DNA of 64,000 bases from Parapristionchus giblindavisi (lineage: Eukaryota; Nematoda; Chromadorea; Rhabditida; Diplogasteridae), in contig CALSFV010000212.1 in the NCBI GenBank assembly GCA_943737045.1, forward strand, positions 1,411,001 through 1,475,000, in the 5' to 3' direction. Within the stretch, counting starts at the first letter, position 1. Every line of letters starts with the position of its first letter. The notes beneath the pieces were generated by a model, which was not told the origin of the DNA, searched no databases, and saw nothing but the letters and a program-made list of their open reading frames with translations. Made by a program: the position numbers and the translations under genes. This document shows positions 32,301-48,500 of the stretch, one piece after another.

Positions 32301-35300
32301 TAACGAATTATTTTGTACCAAAAACAGAGAGTATTGAAAGATATATTTACATATTGTCCGTACTGACCACTTTGAAATAGTTTATCCTATTCAGAATTTT
32401 TCGCTCTTTCATTTGGTATATGACACGATAGGTTTCAATTTCATTTTCATATTTCTCAAGTTATCTTGATCATATCAGAGTAAAAGCTACTTTTGTACTT
32501 CGGTCATTATAGCAGCAGTAAAATATTATAGCTCGACATGACCTGAAGTGTGTCTCATTCAGAATTTTTTCCTCTTTCACATAGTATATTACTCGATAAG
32601 TATCATTGACAATTAGACTTGTAACGAATTATTTTGTACCAAAAACAGAGAGTATTGAAAGATAAATTTACATATTGGCCGTACTGACCACTTTGAAATA
32701 GTCTATCTTATTCAGAATTTTTCGCTCTTTCATTTGGTATATGACACGACAGGTTTCATTTTCATTTTCATATTTCTCAAGTTATCTTGATCATATCAGA
32801 GTAAAAGCTACTTTTGTACTTCGGTCATTATAGCAGTGGTAAAATATCACAGCTCGACATGACCTGAAGTGTGTCTCATTCAGAATTTTTTCCTCTTTCT
32901 CATAGTATATTACTCCATAAGTATCATTGACAATTAGACTTGTAACGAATTATTTTGTACCAAAAACAGAGAGTATTGAAAGATAAATTTACATATTGGC
33001 CGTACTGACCACTTTGAAATAGTTTATCATATTCAGAATTTTTCGCTCTTTCATTTGGTATATGACACGACAGGTTTCCTTTTTAATTTTCATATATCTC
33101 AAGTTATCTTGATCATATCAGAGTAAAAGCTACTTTTGTACTTCGGTCATTATAGCAGCGGTAAAATATCACAGCTCGACATGACCTGAAGTGTGTCTCA
33201 TTCAGAATTTTTTCCTCTTTCACATAGTATATTACTCGATAAGTATCATTGACAATTAGACTTGTAACGAATTATTTTGTACCAAAAACAGAGAGTATTG
33301 AAAGATATATTTACATATTGTCCGTACTGACCACTTTGAAATAGTCTATATTATTCAGAATTTTTCGCTCTTTCATTTGGTATATGACACGATAGGTTTC
33401 ATTTTCATTTTCATATTTCTCAAGTTATCTTGATCATATCAGAGTAAAAGCTACTTTTGTACTTCGGTCACTATAGCAGCAGTAAAATATTATAGCTCGA
33501 CATGACCTGAAGTGTGTCTCATTCTGAATTTTTTCCTCTTTCACATAGTATATTACTCGATAAGTATCATTGACAATTAGACTTGTAACGAATTATTTTG
33601 TACCAAAAACAGAGAGTATTGAAAGATAAATTTACATATTGGCCGTACTGACCACTTTAAAAAAGTCTATCTTATTCAGAATTTTTCGCTCTTTCATTTG
33701 GTATATGACACGACAGGTTTCATTTTCATTTTCATATTTCTCAAGTTATCTTGATCATATCAGAGTAAAAGCTACTTTTGTACTTCGGTCATTATAGCAG
33801 CGGTAAAATATCACAGCTCGACATGACCTGAAGTGTGTCTCATTCAGAATTTTTTCCTCTTTCTCATAGTATATTACTCGATAAGTATCATTGACAATTA
33901 GACTTGTAACGAATTATTTTGTACCAAAAACAGAGAGTATTGAAAGATATATTTACATATTGTCCGTACTGACCACTTTGAAATAGTTTATCCTATTCAG
34001 AATTTTTCGCTCTTTCATTTGGTATATGACACGATAGGTTTCAATTTCATTTTCATATTTCTCAAGTTATCTTGATCATATCAGAGTAAAAGCTACTTTT
34101 GTACTTCGGTCATTATAGCAGCAGTAAAATATTATAGCTCGACATGACCTGAAGTGTGTCTCATTCAGAATTTTTTCCTCTTTCACATAGTATATTACTC
34201 GATAAGTATCATTGACAATTAGACTTGTAACGAATTATTTTGTACCAAAAACAGAGAGTATTGAAAGATAAATTTACATATTGGCCGTACTGACCACTTT
34301 AAAAAAAGTCTATCTTATTCAGAATTTTTCGCTCTTTCATTTGGTATATGACACGACAGGTTTCATTTTCATTTTCATATTTCTCAAGTTATCTTGATCA
34401 TATCAGAGTAAAAGCTACTTTTGTACTTCGGTCATTATAGCAGCGGTAAAATATCACAGCTCGACATAACCTGAAGTGTGTCTCATTCAGAATTTTTTCC
34501 TCTTTCTCATAGTATATTACTCGATAAGTATCATTGACAATTAGACTTGTAACGAATTATTTTGTACCAAAAACAGAGAGTATTGAAAGATATATTTACA
34601 TATTGTCCGTACTGACCACTTTGAAATAGTTTATCCTATTCAGAATTTTTCGCTCTTTCATTTGGTATATGACACGATAGGTTTCATTTTCATTTTCATA
34701 TTTCTCAAGTTATCTTGATCATATCAGAGTAAAAGCTACTTTTGTACTTCGGTCACTATAGCAGCAGTAAAATATTATAGCTCGACATGACCTGAAGTGT
34801 GTCTCATTCAGAATTTTTTCCTCTTTCACATAGTATATTACTCGATAAGTATCATTGACAATTAGACTTGTAACGAATTATTTTGTACCAAAAACAGAGA
34901 GTATTGAAAGATATATTTACATATTGTCCGTACTGACCACTTTGAAATAGTTTATCCTATTCAGAATTTTTCGCTCTTTCATTTGGTATATGACACGATA
35001 GGTGTCATTTTCATTTTCATATTTCGAAAGTTATCTTGATCATATCAGAGTGAAAGCTACTTTTGTACTTCGGTCATTATAGCAGCAGTAAACTATTACA
35101 GCTCGACATGACGTGAAGTGTGTCTCATTCATAATTTTTTTCCTCTTTCACATAATGTATCACTCGCTGAGTATCATTGACAATTAGACTTGTAACGAAT
35201 TGTTTTGTACCAAAAAAAGAGAGTATTGAAAGATAAATTTACATATTGTCCGTACTGACCACTTTGAAATAGTTTATCTTATTCAGAATTTTTCGCTCTT

Positions 35301-38300
35301 TCATTTGGTATATGACACGACAGGTTTCATTTTCATTTTCATATTTCTCAAGTTATCTTGATCATATCAGAGTAAAAGCTACTTTTGTACTTCGGTCATT
35401 ATAGCAGCGGTAAAATATCACAGCTCGACATGACCTGAAGTGTGTCTCATTCAGAATTTTTTCCTCTTTCACATACTATATTACTCGATAAGTATCATTG
35501 ACAATTAGACTTGTAACGAATTATTTTGTACCAAAAACAGAGAGTATTGAAAGATAAATTTACATATTGGCCGTACTGACCACTTTAAAAAAGTCTATCT
35601 TATTCAGAATTTTTCGCTCTTTCATTTGGTATATGACACGACAGGTTTCATTTTCATTTTCATATTTCTCAAGTTATCTTGATCATATCAGAGTAAAAGC
35701 TACTTTTGTACTTCGGTCACTATAGCAGCAGTAAAATATTATAGCTCGACATGACCTGAAGTGTGTCTCATTCAGAATTTTTTCCTCTTTCAGATACTAT
35801 ATTACTCGATAAGTATCATTGACAATTAGACTTGTAACGAATTATTTTGTACCAAAAACAGAGAGTATTGAAAGATAAATTTACATATTGGCCGTACTGA
35901 CCACTTTAAAAAAAGTCTATCTTATTCAGAATTTTTCGCTCTTTCATTTGGTATATGACACGACAGGTTTCATTTTCATTTTCATATTTCTCAAGTTATC
36001 TTGATCATATCAGAGTAAAAGCTACTTTTGTACTTCGGTCATTATAGCAGCGGTAAAATATCACAGCTCGACATGACCTGAAGTGTGTCTCATTCAGAAT
36101 TTTTTCCTCTTTCTCATAGTATATTACTCGATAAGTATCATTGACAATTAGACTTGTAACGAATTATTTTGTACCAAAAACAGAGAGTATTGAAAGATAT
36201 ATTTACATATTGTCCGTACTGACCACTTTGAAATAGTTTATCCTATTCAGAATTTTTCGCTCTTTCATTTGGTATATGACACGATAGGTTTCAATTTCAT
36301 TTTCATATTTCTCAAGTTATCTTGATCATATCAGAGTAAAAGCTACTTTTGTACTTCGGTCATTATAGCAGCAGTAAAATATTATAGCTCGACATGACCT
36401 GAAGTGTGTCTCATTCAGAATTTTTTCCTCTTTCACATAGTATATTACTCGATAAGTATCATTGACAATTAGACTTGTAACGAATTATTTTGTACCAAAA
36501 ACAGAGAGTATTGAAAGATAAATTTACATATTGGCCGTACTGACCACTTTAAAAAAGTCTATCTTATTCAGAATTTTTCGCTCTTTCATTTGGTATATGA
36601 CACGACAGGTTTCATTTTCATTTTCATATTTCTCAAGTTATCTTGATCATATCAGAGTAAAAGCTACTTTTGTACTTCGCTCATTATAGCAGCGGTAAAA
36701 TATCACAGCTCGACATGACCTGAAGTGTGTCTCATTCAGAATTTTTTCCTCTTTCACATAGTATATTACTCGATAAGTATCATTGACAATTAGACTTGTA
36801 ACGAATTATTTTGTACCAAAAACAGAGAGTATTGAAAGATATATTTACATATTGTCCGTACTGACCACTTTGAAATAGTCTATATTATTCAGAATTTTTC
36901 GCTCTTTCATTTGGTATATGACACGATAGGTTTCATTTTCATTTTCATATTTCTCAAGTTATCTTGATCATATCAGAGTAAAAGCTACTTTTGTACTTCG
37001 GTCACTATAGCAGCAGTAAAATATTATAGCTCGACATGACCTGAAGTGTGTCTCATTCAGAATTTTTTCCTCTTTCACATACTATATTACTCGATAAGTA
37101 TCATTGACAATTAGACTTGTAACGAATTATTTTGTACCAAAAACAGAGAGTATTGAAAGATAAATTTACATATTGGCCGTACTGACCACTTTAAAAAAGT
37201 CTATCTTATTCAGAATTTTTCGCTCTTTCATTTGGTATATGACACGACAGGTTTCATTTTCATTTTCATATTTCTCAAGTTATCTTGATCATATCAGAGT
37301 AAAAGCTACTTTTGTACTTCGGTCATTATAGCAGCAGTAAAATATTATAGCTCGACATGACCTGAAGTGTGTCTCATTCAGAATTTTTTCCTCTTTCTCA
37401 TAGTATATTACTCGATAAGTATCATTGACAATTAGACTTGTAACGAATTATTTTGTACCAAAAACAGAGAGTATTGAAAGATATATTTACATATTGTCCG
37501 TACTGACCACTTTGAAATAGTTTATCCTATTCAGAATTTTTCGCTCTTTCATTTGGTATATGACACGATAGGTTTCAATTTCATTTTCATATTTCTCAAG
37601 TTATCTTGATCATATCAGAGTAAAAGCTACTTTTGTACTTCGGTCATTATAGCAGCAGTAAAATATTATAGCTCGACATGACCTGAAGTGTGTCTCATTC
37701 AGAATTTTTTCCTCTTTCACATAGTATATTACTCGATAAGTATCATTGACAATTAGACTTGTAACGAATTATTTTGTACCAAAAACAGAGAGTATTGAAA
37801 GATAAATTTACATATTGGCCGTACTGACCACTTTGAAATAGTCTATCTTATTCAGAATTTTTCGCTCTTTCATTTGGTATATGACACGACAGGTTTCATT
37901 TTCATTTTCATATTTCTCAAGTTATCTTGATCATATCAGAGTAAAAGCTACTTTTGTACTTCGGTCATTATAGCAGTGGTAAAATATCACAGCTCGACAT
38001 GACCTGAAGTGTGTCTCATTCAGAATTTTTTCCTCTTTCTCATAGTATATTACTCGATAAGTATCATTGACAATTAGACTTGTAACGAATTATTTTGTAC
38101 CAAAAACAGAGAGTATTGAAAGATATATTTACATATTGTCCGTACTGACCACTTTGAAATAGTTTATCCTATTCAGAATTTTTCGCTCTTTCATTTGGTA
38201 TATGACACGATAGGTTTCAATTTCATTTTCATATTTCTCAAGTTATCTTGATCATATCAGAGTAAAAGCTACTTTTGTACTTCGGTCATTATAGCAGCAG

Positions 38301-39780
38301 TAAAATATTATAGCTCGACATGACCTGAAGTGTGTCTCATTCAGAATTTTTTCCTCTTTCACATAGTATATTACTCGATAAGTATCATTGACAATTAGAC
38401 TTGTAACGAATTATTTTGTACCAAAAACAGAGAGTATTGAAAGATAAATTTACATATTGGCCGTACTGACCACTTTGAAATAGTCTATCTTATTCAGAAT
38501 TTTTCGCTCTTTCATTTGGTATATGACACGACAGGTTTCATTTTCATTTTCATATTTCTCAAGTTATCTTGATCATATCAGAGTAAAAGCTACTTTTGTA
38601 CTTCGGTCATTATAGCAGTGGTAAAATATCACAGCTCGACATGACCTGAAGTGTGTCTCATTCAGAATTTTTTCCTCTTTCTCATAGTATATTACTCGAT
38701 AAGTATCATTGACAATTAGACTTGTAACGAATTATTTTGTACCAAAAACAGAGAGTATTGAAAGATAAATTTACATATTGGCCGTACTGACCACTTTGAA
38801 ATAGTTTATCATATTCAGAATTTTTCGCTCTTTCATTTGGTATATGACACGACAGGTTTCCTTTTTAATTTTCATATATCTCAAGTTATCTTGATCATAT
38901 CAGAGTAAAAGCTAATTTTGTACTTCGGTCATTATAGCAGCGGTAAAATATCACAGCTCGACATGACCTGAAGTGTGTCTCATTCAGAATTTTTTCCTCT
39001 TTCACATAGTATATTACTCGATAAGTATCATTGACAATTAGACTTGTAACGAATTATTTTGTACCAAAAACAGAGAGTATTGAAAGATATATTTACATAT
39101 TGGCCGTACTGACCACTTTGAAATAGTTTATCTTATTCAGAATTTTTCGCTCTTTCATTTGGTATATGACACGATAGGTTTCAATTTCATTTTCATATTT
39201 CTCAAGTTATCTTGATCATATCAGAGTAAAAGCTACTTTTGTACTTCGGTCATTATAGCAGCAGTAAAATATTATAGCTCGACATGACCTGAAGTGTGTC
39301 TCATTCAGAATTTTTTCCTCTTTCTCATAGTATATTACTCGATAAGTATCATTGACAATTAGACTTGTAACGAATTATTTTGTACCAAAAACAGAGAGTA
39401 TTGAAAGATATATTTACATATTGTCCGTACTGACCACTTTGAAATAGTTTATCCTATTCAGAATTTTTCGCTCTTTCATTTGGTATATGACACGACAGGT
39501 TTCCTTTTTAATTTTCATATATCTCAAGTTATCTTGATCATATCAGAGTAAAAGCTAATTTTGTACTTCGGTCATTATAGCAGCGGTAAAATATCACAGC
39601 TCGACATGACCTGAAGTGTGTCTCATTCAGAATTTTTTCCTCTTTCACATAGTATATTACTCGATAAGTATCATTGACAATTAGACTTGTAACGAATTAT
39701 TTTGTACCAAAAACAGAGAGTATTGAAAGATATATTTACATATTGTCCGTACTGACCACTTTGAAATAGTCTATATTATT

Positions 39781-42700
39781 CCGAATTTTTCACTCTTTCA
39801 TTTGGTATATGACACGATAGGTTTCATTTTCATTTTCATATTTCTCAAGTTATCTTGATCATATCAGAGTAAAAGCTACTTTTGTACTTCGGTCATTATA
39901 GCAGCAGTAAAATATTACAGCTCGACATGACCTGAAGTGTGTCTCATTCAGAATTTTTTCCTCTTTCTCATAGTATATTACTCGATAAGTATCATTGACA
40001 ATTAGACTTGTAACGAATTATTTTGTACCAAAAACAGAGAGTATTGAAAGGTAAATTTACATATTGGCCGTACTGACCACTTTAAAAAAAGTCTATCTTA
40101 TTCAGAATTTTTCGCTCTTTCATTTGGTATATGACACGACAGGTTTCATTTTCATTTTCATATTTCTCAAGTTATCTTGATCATATCAGAGTAAAAGCTA
40201 CTTTTGTACTTCGGTCATTATAGCAGCGGTAAAATATCACAGCTCGACATGACCTGAAGTGTGTCTCATTCAGAATTTTTTCCTCTTTCTCATAGTATAT
40301 TACTCGATAAGTATCATTGACAATTAGACTTGTAACGAATTATTTTGTACCAAAAACAGAGAGTATTGAAAGATAAATTTACATATTGGCCGTACTGACC
40401 ACTTTGAAATAGTCTATCTTATTCAGAATTTTTCGCTCTTTCATTTGGTATATGACACGACAGGTTTCATTTTCATTTTCATATTTCTCAAGTTATCTTG
40501 ATCATATCAGAGTAAAAGCTACTTTTGTACTTCGGTCATTATAGCAGTGGTAAAATATCACAGCTCGACATGACCTGAAGTGTGTCTCATTCAGAATTTT
40601 TTCCTCTTTCTCATAGTATATTACTCGATAAGTATCATTGACAATTAGACTTGTAACGAATTATTTTGTACCAAAAACAGAGAGTATTGAAAGATAAATT
40701 TACATATTGGCCGTACTGACCACTTTAAAAAAAGTCTATCTTATTCAGAATTTTTCGCTCTTTCATTTGGTATATGACACGACAGGTTTCATTTTCATTT
40801 TCATATTTCTCAAGTTATCTTGATCATATCAGAGTAAAAGCTACTTTTGTACTTCGGTCATTATAGCAGCGGTAAAATATCACAGCTCGACATGACCTGA
40901 AGTGTGTCTCATTCAGAATTTTTTCCTCTTTCTCATAGTATATTACTCGATAAGTATCATTGACAATTAGACTTGTAACGAATTATTTTGTACCAAAAAC
41001 AGAGAGTATTGAAAGATAAATTTACATATTGGCCGTACTGACCACTTTGAAATAGTCTATCTTATTCAGAATTTTTCGCTCTTTCATTTGGTATATGACA
41101 CGACAGGTTTCATTTTCATTTTCATATTTCTCAAGTTATCTTGATCATATCAGAGTAAAAGCTACTTTTGTACTTCGGTCATTATAGCAGTGGTAAAATA
41201 TCACAGCTCGACATGACCTGAAGTGTGTCTCATTCAGAATTTTTTCCTCTTTCTCATAGTATATTACTCGATAAGTATCATTGACAATTAGACTTGTAAC
41301 GAATTATTTTGTACCAAAAACAGAGAGTATTGAAAGATAAATTTACATATTGGCCGTACTGACCACTTTGAAATAGTTTATCATATTCAGAATTTTTCGC
41401 TCTTTCATTTGGTATATGACACGACAGGTTTCCTTTTTAATTTTCATATATCTCAAGTTATCTTGATCATATCAGAGTAAAAGCTAATTTTGTACTTCGG
41501 TCATTATAGCAGCAGTAAAATATTATAGCTCGACATGACCTGAAGTGTGTCTCATTCAGAATTTTTTCCTCTTTCTCATAGTATATTACTCGATAAGTAT
41601 CATTGACAATTAGACTTGTAACGAATTATTTTGTACCAAAAACAGAGAGTATTGAAAGATATATTTACATATTGTCCGTACTGACCACTTTGAAATAGTT
41701 TATCCTATTCAGAATTTTTCGCTCTTTCATTTGGTATATGACACGACAGGTTTCCTTTTTAATTTTCATATATCTCAAGTTATCTTGATCATATCAGAGT
41801 AAAAGCTAATTTTGTACTTCGGTCATTATAGCAGCGGTAAAATATCACAGCTCGACATGACCTGAAGTGTGTCTCATTCAGAATTTTTTCCTCTTTCACA
41901 TAGTATATTACTCGATAAGTATCATTGACAATTAGACTTGTAACGAATTATTTTGTACCAAAAACAGAGAGTATTGAAAGATATATTTACATATTGTCCG
42001 TACTGACCACTTTGAAATAGTCTATATTATTCCGAATTTTTCACTCTTTCATTTGGTATATGACACGATAGGTTTCATTTTCATTTTCATATTTCTCAAG
42101 TTATCTTGATCATATCAGAGTAAAAGCTACTTTTGTACTTCGGTCATTATAGCAGCAGTAAAATATTACAGCTCGACATGACCTGAAGTGTGTCTCATTC
42201 AGAATTTTTTCCTCTTTCTCATAGTATATTACTCGATAAGTATCATTGACAATTAGACTTGTAACGAATTATTTTGTACCAAAAACAGAGAGTATTGAAA
42301 GGTAAATTTACATATTGGCCGTACTGACCACTTTAAAAAAAGTCTATCTTATTCAGAATATTTCGCTCTTTCATTTGGTATATGACACGACAGGTTTCAT
42401 TTTCATTTTCATATTTCTCAAGTTATCTTGATCATATCAGAGTAAAAGCTACTTTTGTACTTCGGTCATTATAGCAGCGGTAAAATATCACAGCTCGACA
42501 TGACCTGAAGTGTGTCTCATTCAGAATTTTTTCCTCTTTCTCATAGTATATTACTCGATAAGTATCATTGACAATTAGACTTGTAACGAATTATTTTGTA
42601 CCAAAAACAGAGAGTATTGAAAGATAAATTTACATATTGGCCGTACTGACCACTTTGAAATAGTCTATCTTATTCAGAATTTTTCGCTCTTTCATTTGGT

Positions 42701-45569
42701 ATATGACACGACAGGTTTCATTTTCATTTTCATATTTCTCAAGTTATCTTGATCATATCAGAGTAAAAGCTACTTTTGTACTTCGGTCATTATAGCAGTG
42801 GTAAAATATCACAGCTCGACATGACCTGAAGTGTGTCTCATTCAGAATTTTTTCCTCTTTCTCATAGTATATTACTCGATAAGTATCATTGACAATTAGA
42901 CTTGTAACGAATTATTTTGTACCAAAAACAGAGAGTATTGAAAGATAAATTTACATATTGGCCGTACTGACCACTTTAAAAAAAGTCTATCTTATTCAGA
43001 ATTTTTCGCTCTTTCATTTGGTATATGACACGACAGGTTTCATTTTCATTTTCATATTTCTCAAGTTATCTTGATCATATCAGAGTAAAAGCTACTTTTG
43101 TACTTCGGTCATTATAGCAGCGGTAAAATATCACAGCTCGACATGACCTGAAGTGTGTCTCATTCAGAATTTTTTCCTCTTTCTCATAGTATATTACTCG
43201 ATAAGTATCATTGACAATTAGACTTGTAACGAATTATTTTGTACCAAAAACAGAGAGTATTGAAAGATAAATTTACATATTGGCCGTACTGACCACTTTG
43301 AAATAGTCTATCTTATTCAGAATTTTTCGCTCTTTCATTTGGTATATGACACGACAGGTTTCATTTTCATTTTCATATTTCTCAAGTTATCTTGATCATA
43401 TCAGAGTAAAAGCTACTTTTGTACTTCGGTCATTATAGCAGTGGTAAAATATCACAGCTCGACATGACCTGAAGTGTGTCTCATTCAGAATTTTTTCCTC
43501 TTTCTCATAGTATATTACTCGATAAGTATCATTGACAATTAGACTTGTAACGAATTATTTTGTACCAAAAACAGAGAGTATTGAAAGATAAATTTACATA
43601 TTGGCCGTACTGACCACTTTGAAATAGTTTATCATATTCAGAATTTTTCGCTCTTTCATTTGGTATATGACACGACAGGTTTCCTTTTTAATTTTCATAT
43701 ATCTCAAGTTATCTTGATCATATCAGAGTAAAAGCTAATTTTGTACTTCGGTCATTATAGCAGCAGTAAAATATTATAGCTCGACATGACCTGAAGTGTG
43801 TCTCATTCAGAATTTTTTCCTCTTTCTCATAGTATATTACTCGATAAGTATCATTGACAATTAGACTTGTAACGAATTATTTTGTACCAAAAACAGAGAG
43901 TATTGAAAGATATATTTACATATTGTCCGTACTGACCACTTTGAAATAGTTTATCCTATTCAGAATTTTTCGCTCTTTCATTTGGTATATGACACGATAG
44001 GTTTCAATTTCATTTTCATATTTCTCAAGTTATCTTGATCATATCAGAGTAAAAGCTACTTTTGTACTTCGGTCATTATAGCAGCAGTAAAATATTATAG
44101 CTCGACATGACCTGAAGTGTGTCTCATTCAGAATTTTTTCCTCTTTCACATAGTATATTACTCGATAAGTATCATTGACAATTAGACTTGTAACGAATTA
44201 TTTTGTACCAAAAACAGAGAGTATTGAAAGATAAATTTACATATTGGCCGTACTGACCACTTTGAAATAGTCTATCTTATTCAGAATTTTTCGCTCTTTC
44301 ATTTGGTATATGACACGACAGGTTTCATTTTCATTTTCATATTTCTCAAGTTATCTTGATCATATCAGAGTAAAAGCTACTTTTGTACTTCGGTCATTAT
44401 AGCAGTGGTAAAATATCACAGCTCGACATGACCTGAAGTGTGTCTCATTCAGAATTTTTTCCTCTTTCTCATAGTATATTACTCGATAAGTATCATTGAC
44501 AATTAGACTTGTAACGAATTATTTTGTACCAAAAACAGAGAGTATTGAAAGATAAATTTACATATTGGCCGTACTGACCACTTTGAAATAGTCTATCTTA
44601 TTCAGAATTTTTCGCTCTTTCATTTGGTATATGACACGACAGGTTTCAATTTCATTTTCATATTTCTCAAGTTATCTTGATCATATCAGAGTAAAAGCTA
44701 CTTTTGTACTTCGGTCATTATAGCAGTGGTAAAATATCACAGCTCGACATGACCTGAAGTGTGTCTCATTCAGAATTTTTTCCTCTTTCTCATAGTATAT
44801 TACTCGATAAGTATCATTGACAATTAGACTTGTAACGAATTATTTTGTACCAAAAACAGAGAGTATTGAAAGATAAATTTACATATTGGCCGTACTGACC
44901 ACTTTGAAATAGTTTATCATATTCAGAATTTTTCGCTCTTTCATTTGGTATATGACACGACAGGTTTCCTTTTTAATTTTCATATATCTCAAGTTATCTT
45001 GATCATATCAGAGTAAAAGCTAATTTTGTACTTCGGTCATTATAGCAGCAGTAAAATATTATAGCTCGACATGACCTGAAGTGTGTCTCATTCAGAATTT
45101 TTTCCTCTTTCTCATAGTATATTACTCGATAAGTATCATTGACAATTAGACTTGTAACGAATTATTTTGTACCAAAAACAGAGAGTATTGAAAGATATAT
45201 TTACATATTGTCCGTACTGACCACTTTGAAATAGTTTATCCTATTCAGAATTTTTCGCTCTTTCATTTGGTATATGACACGACAGGTTTCCTTTTTAATT
45301 TTCATATATCTCAAGTTATCTTGATCATATCAGAGTAAAAGCTAATTTTGTACTTCGGTCATTATAGCAGCGGTAAAATATCACAGCTCGACATGACCTG
45401 AAGTGTGTCTCATTCAGAATTTTTTCCTCTTTCACATAGTATATTACTCGATAAGTATCATTGACAATTAGACTTGTAACGAATTATTTTGTACCAAAAA
45501 CAGAGAGTATTGAAAGATATATTTACATATTGTCCGTACTGACCACTTTGAAATAGTCTATATTATTCC
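39781..45569 (+). repeat. Higher-order repeat block, 7- and 11-monomer steps
   Basis: The rare marker TTATTCCGAATTTTTCAC (CC in place of CA) occurs with its CC at 39781, 42032 and 45568. Spacings are 2251 and 3536 bp, that is 7 and 11 monomers plus a few bases from longer A-runs. Neighbouring variants (GAAAGGTAAATT, 7-A run) recur in the same order, so whole multi-monomer blocks were copied. Confidence 0.85.
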
Positions 45570-48500
45570 GAATTTTTCACTCTTTCATTTGGTATATGAC
45601 ACGATAGGTTTCATTTTCATTTTCATATTTCTCAAGTTATCTTGATCATATCAGAGTAAAAGCTACTTTTGTACTTCGGTCATTATAGCAGCAGTAAAAT
45701 ATTACAGCTCGACATGACCTGAAGTGTGTCTCATTCAGAATTTTTTCCTCTTTCTCATAGTATATTACTCGATAAGTATCATTGACAATTAGACTTGTAA
45801 CGAATTATTTTGTACCAAAAACAGAGAGTATTGAAAGGTAAATTTACATATTGGCCGTACTGACCACTTTAAAAAAAGTCTATCTTATTCAGAATTTTTC
45901 GCTCTTTCATTTGGTATATGACACGACAGGTTTCATTTTCATTTTCATATTTCTCAAGTTATCTTGATCATATCAGAGTAAAAGCTACTTTTGTACTTCG
46001 GTCATTATAGCAGCGGTAAAATATCACAGCTCGACATGACCTGAAGTGTGTCTCATTCAGAATTTTTTCCTCTTTCTCATAGTATATTACTCGATAAGTA
46101 TCATTGACAATTAGACTTGTAACGAATTATTTTGTACCAAAAACAGAGAGTATTGAAAGATAAATTTACATATTGGCCGTACTGACCACTTTGAAATAGT
46201 CTATCTTATTCAGAATTTTTCGCTCTTTCATTTGGTATATGACACGACAGGTTTCATTTTCATTTTCATATTTCTCAAGTTATCTTGATCATATCAGAGT
46301 AAAAGCTACTTTTGTACTTCGGTCATTATAGCAGTGGTAAAATATCACAGCTCGACATGACCTGAAGTGTGTCTCATTCAGAATTTTTTCCTCTTTCTCA
46401 TAGTATATTACTCGATAAGTATCATTGACAATTAGACTTGTAACGAATTATTTTGTACCAAAAACAGAGAGTATTGAAAGATAAATTTACATATTGGCCG
46501 TACTGACCACTTTAAAAAAAGTCTATCTTATTCAGAATTTTTCGCTCTTTCATTTGGTATATGACACGACAGGTTTCATTTTCATTTTCATATTTCTCAA
46601 GTTATCTTGATCATATCAGAGTAAAAGCTACTTTTGTACTTCGGTCATTATAGCAGCGGTAAAATATCACAGCTCGACATGACCTGAAGTGTGTCTCATT
46701 CAGAATTTTTTCCTCTTTCTCATAGTATATTACTCGATAAGTATCATTGACAATTAGACTTGTAACGAATTATTTTGTACCAAAAACAGAGAGTATTGAA
46801 AGATAAATTTACATATTGGCCGTACTGACCACTTTGAAATAGTCTATCTTATTCAGAATTTTTCGCTCTTTCATTTGGTATATGACACGACAGGTTTCAT
46901 TTTCATTTTCATATTTCTCAAGTTATCTTGATCATATCAGAGTAAAAGCTACTTTTGTACTTCGGTCATTATAGCAGTGGTAAAATATCACAGCTCGACA
47001 TGACCTGAAGTGTGTCTCATTCAGAATTTTTTCCTCTTTCTCATAGTATATTACTCGATAAGTATCATTGACAATTAGACTTGTAACGAATTATTTTGTA
47101 CCAAAAACAGAGAGTATTGAAAGATAAATTTACATATTGGCCGTACTGACCACTTTGAAATAGTTTATCATATTCAGAATTTTTCGCTCTTTCATTTGGT
47201 ATATGACACGACAGGTTTCCTTTTTAATTTTCATATATCTCAAGTTATCTTGATCATATCAGAGTAAAAGCTAATTTTGTACTTCGGTCATTATAGCAGC
47301 AGTAAAATATTATAGCTCGACATGACCTGAAGTGTGTCTCATTCAGAATTTTTTCCTCTTTCTCATAGTATATTACTCGATAAGTATCATTGACAATTAG
47401 ACTTGTAACGAATTATTTTGTACCAAAAACAGAGAGTATTGAAAGATATATTTACATATTGTCCGTACTGACCACTTTGAAATAGTTTATCCTATTCAGA
47501 ATTTTTCGCTCTTTCATTTGGTATATGACACGATAGGTTTCAATTTCATTTTCATATTTCTCAAGTTATCTTGATCATATCAGAGTAAAAGCTACTTTTG
47601 TACTTCGGTCATTATAGCAGCAGTAAAATATTATAGCTCGACATGACCTGAAGTGTGTCTCATTCAGAATTTTTTCCTCTTTCACATAGTATATTACTCG
47701 ATAAGTATCATTGACAATTAGACTTGTAACGAATTATTTTGTACCAAAAACAGAGAGTATTGAAAGATAAATTTACATATTGGCCGTACTGACCACTTTG
47801 AAATAGTCTATCTTATTCAGAATTTTTCGCTCTTTCATTTGGTATATGACACGACAGGTTTCATTTTCATTTTCATATTTCTCAAGTTATCTTGATCATA
47901 TCAGAGTAAAAGCTACTTTTGTACTTCGGTCATTATAGCAGTGGTAAAATATCACAGCTCGACATGACCTGAAGTGTGTCTCATTCAGAATTTTTTCCTC
48001 TTTCTCATAGTATATTACTCGATAAGTATCATTGACAATTAGACTTGTAACGAATTATTTTGTACCAAAAACAGAGAGTATTGAAAGATAAATTTACATA
48101 TTGGCCGTACTGACCACTTTGAAATAGTCTATCTTATTCAGAATTTTTCGCTCTTTCATTTGGTATATGACACGACAGGTTTCAATTTCATTTTCATATT
48201 TCTCAAGTTATCTTGATCATATCAGAGTAAAAGCTACTTTTGTACTTCGGTCATTATAGCAGTGGTAAAATATCACAGCTCGACATGACCTGAAGTGTGT
48301 CTCATTCAGAATTTTTTCCTCTTTCTCATAGTATATTACTCGATAAGTATCATTGACAATTAGACTTGTAACGAATTATTTTGTACCAAAAACAGAGAGT
48401 ATTGAAAGATAAATTTACATATTGGCCGTACTGACCACTTTGAAATAGTTTATCATATTCAGAATTTTTCGCTCTTTCATTTGGTATATGACACGACAGG

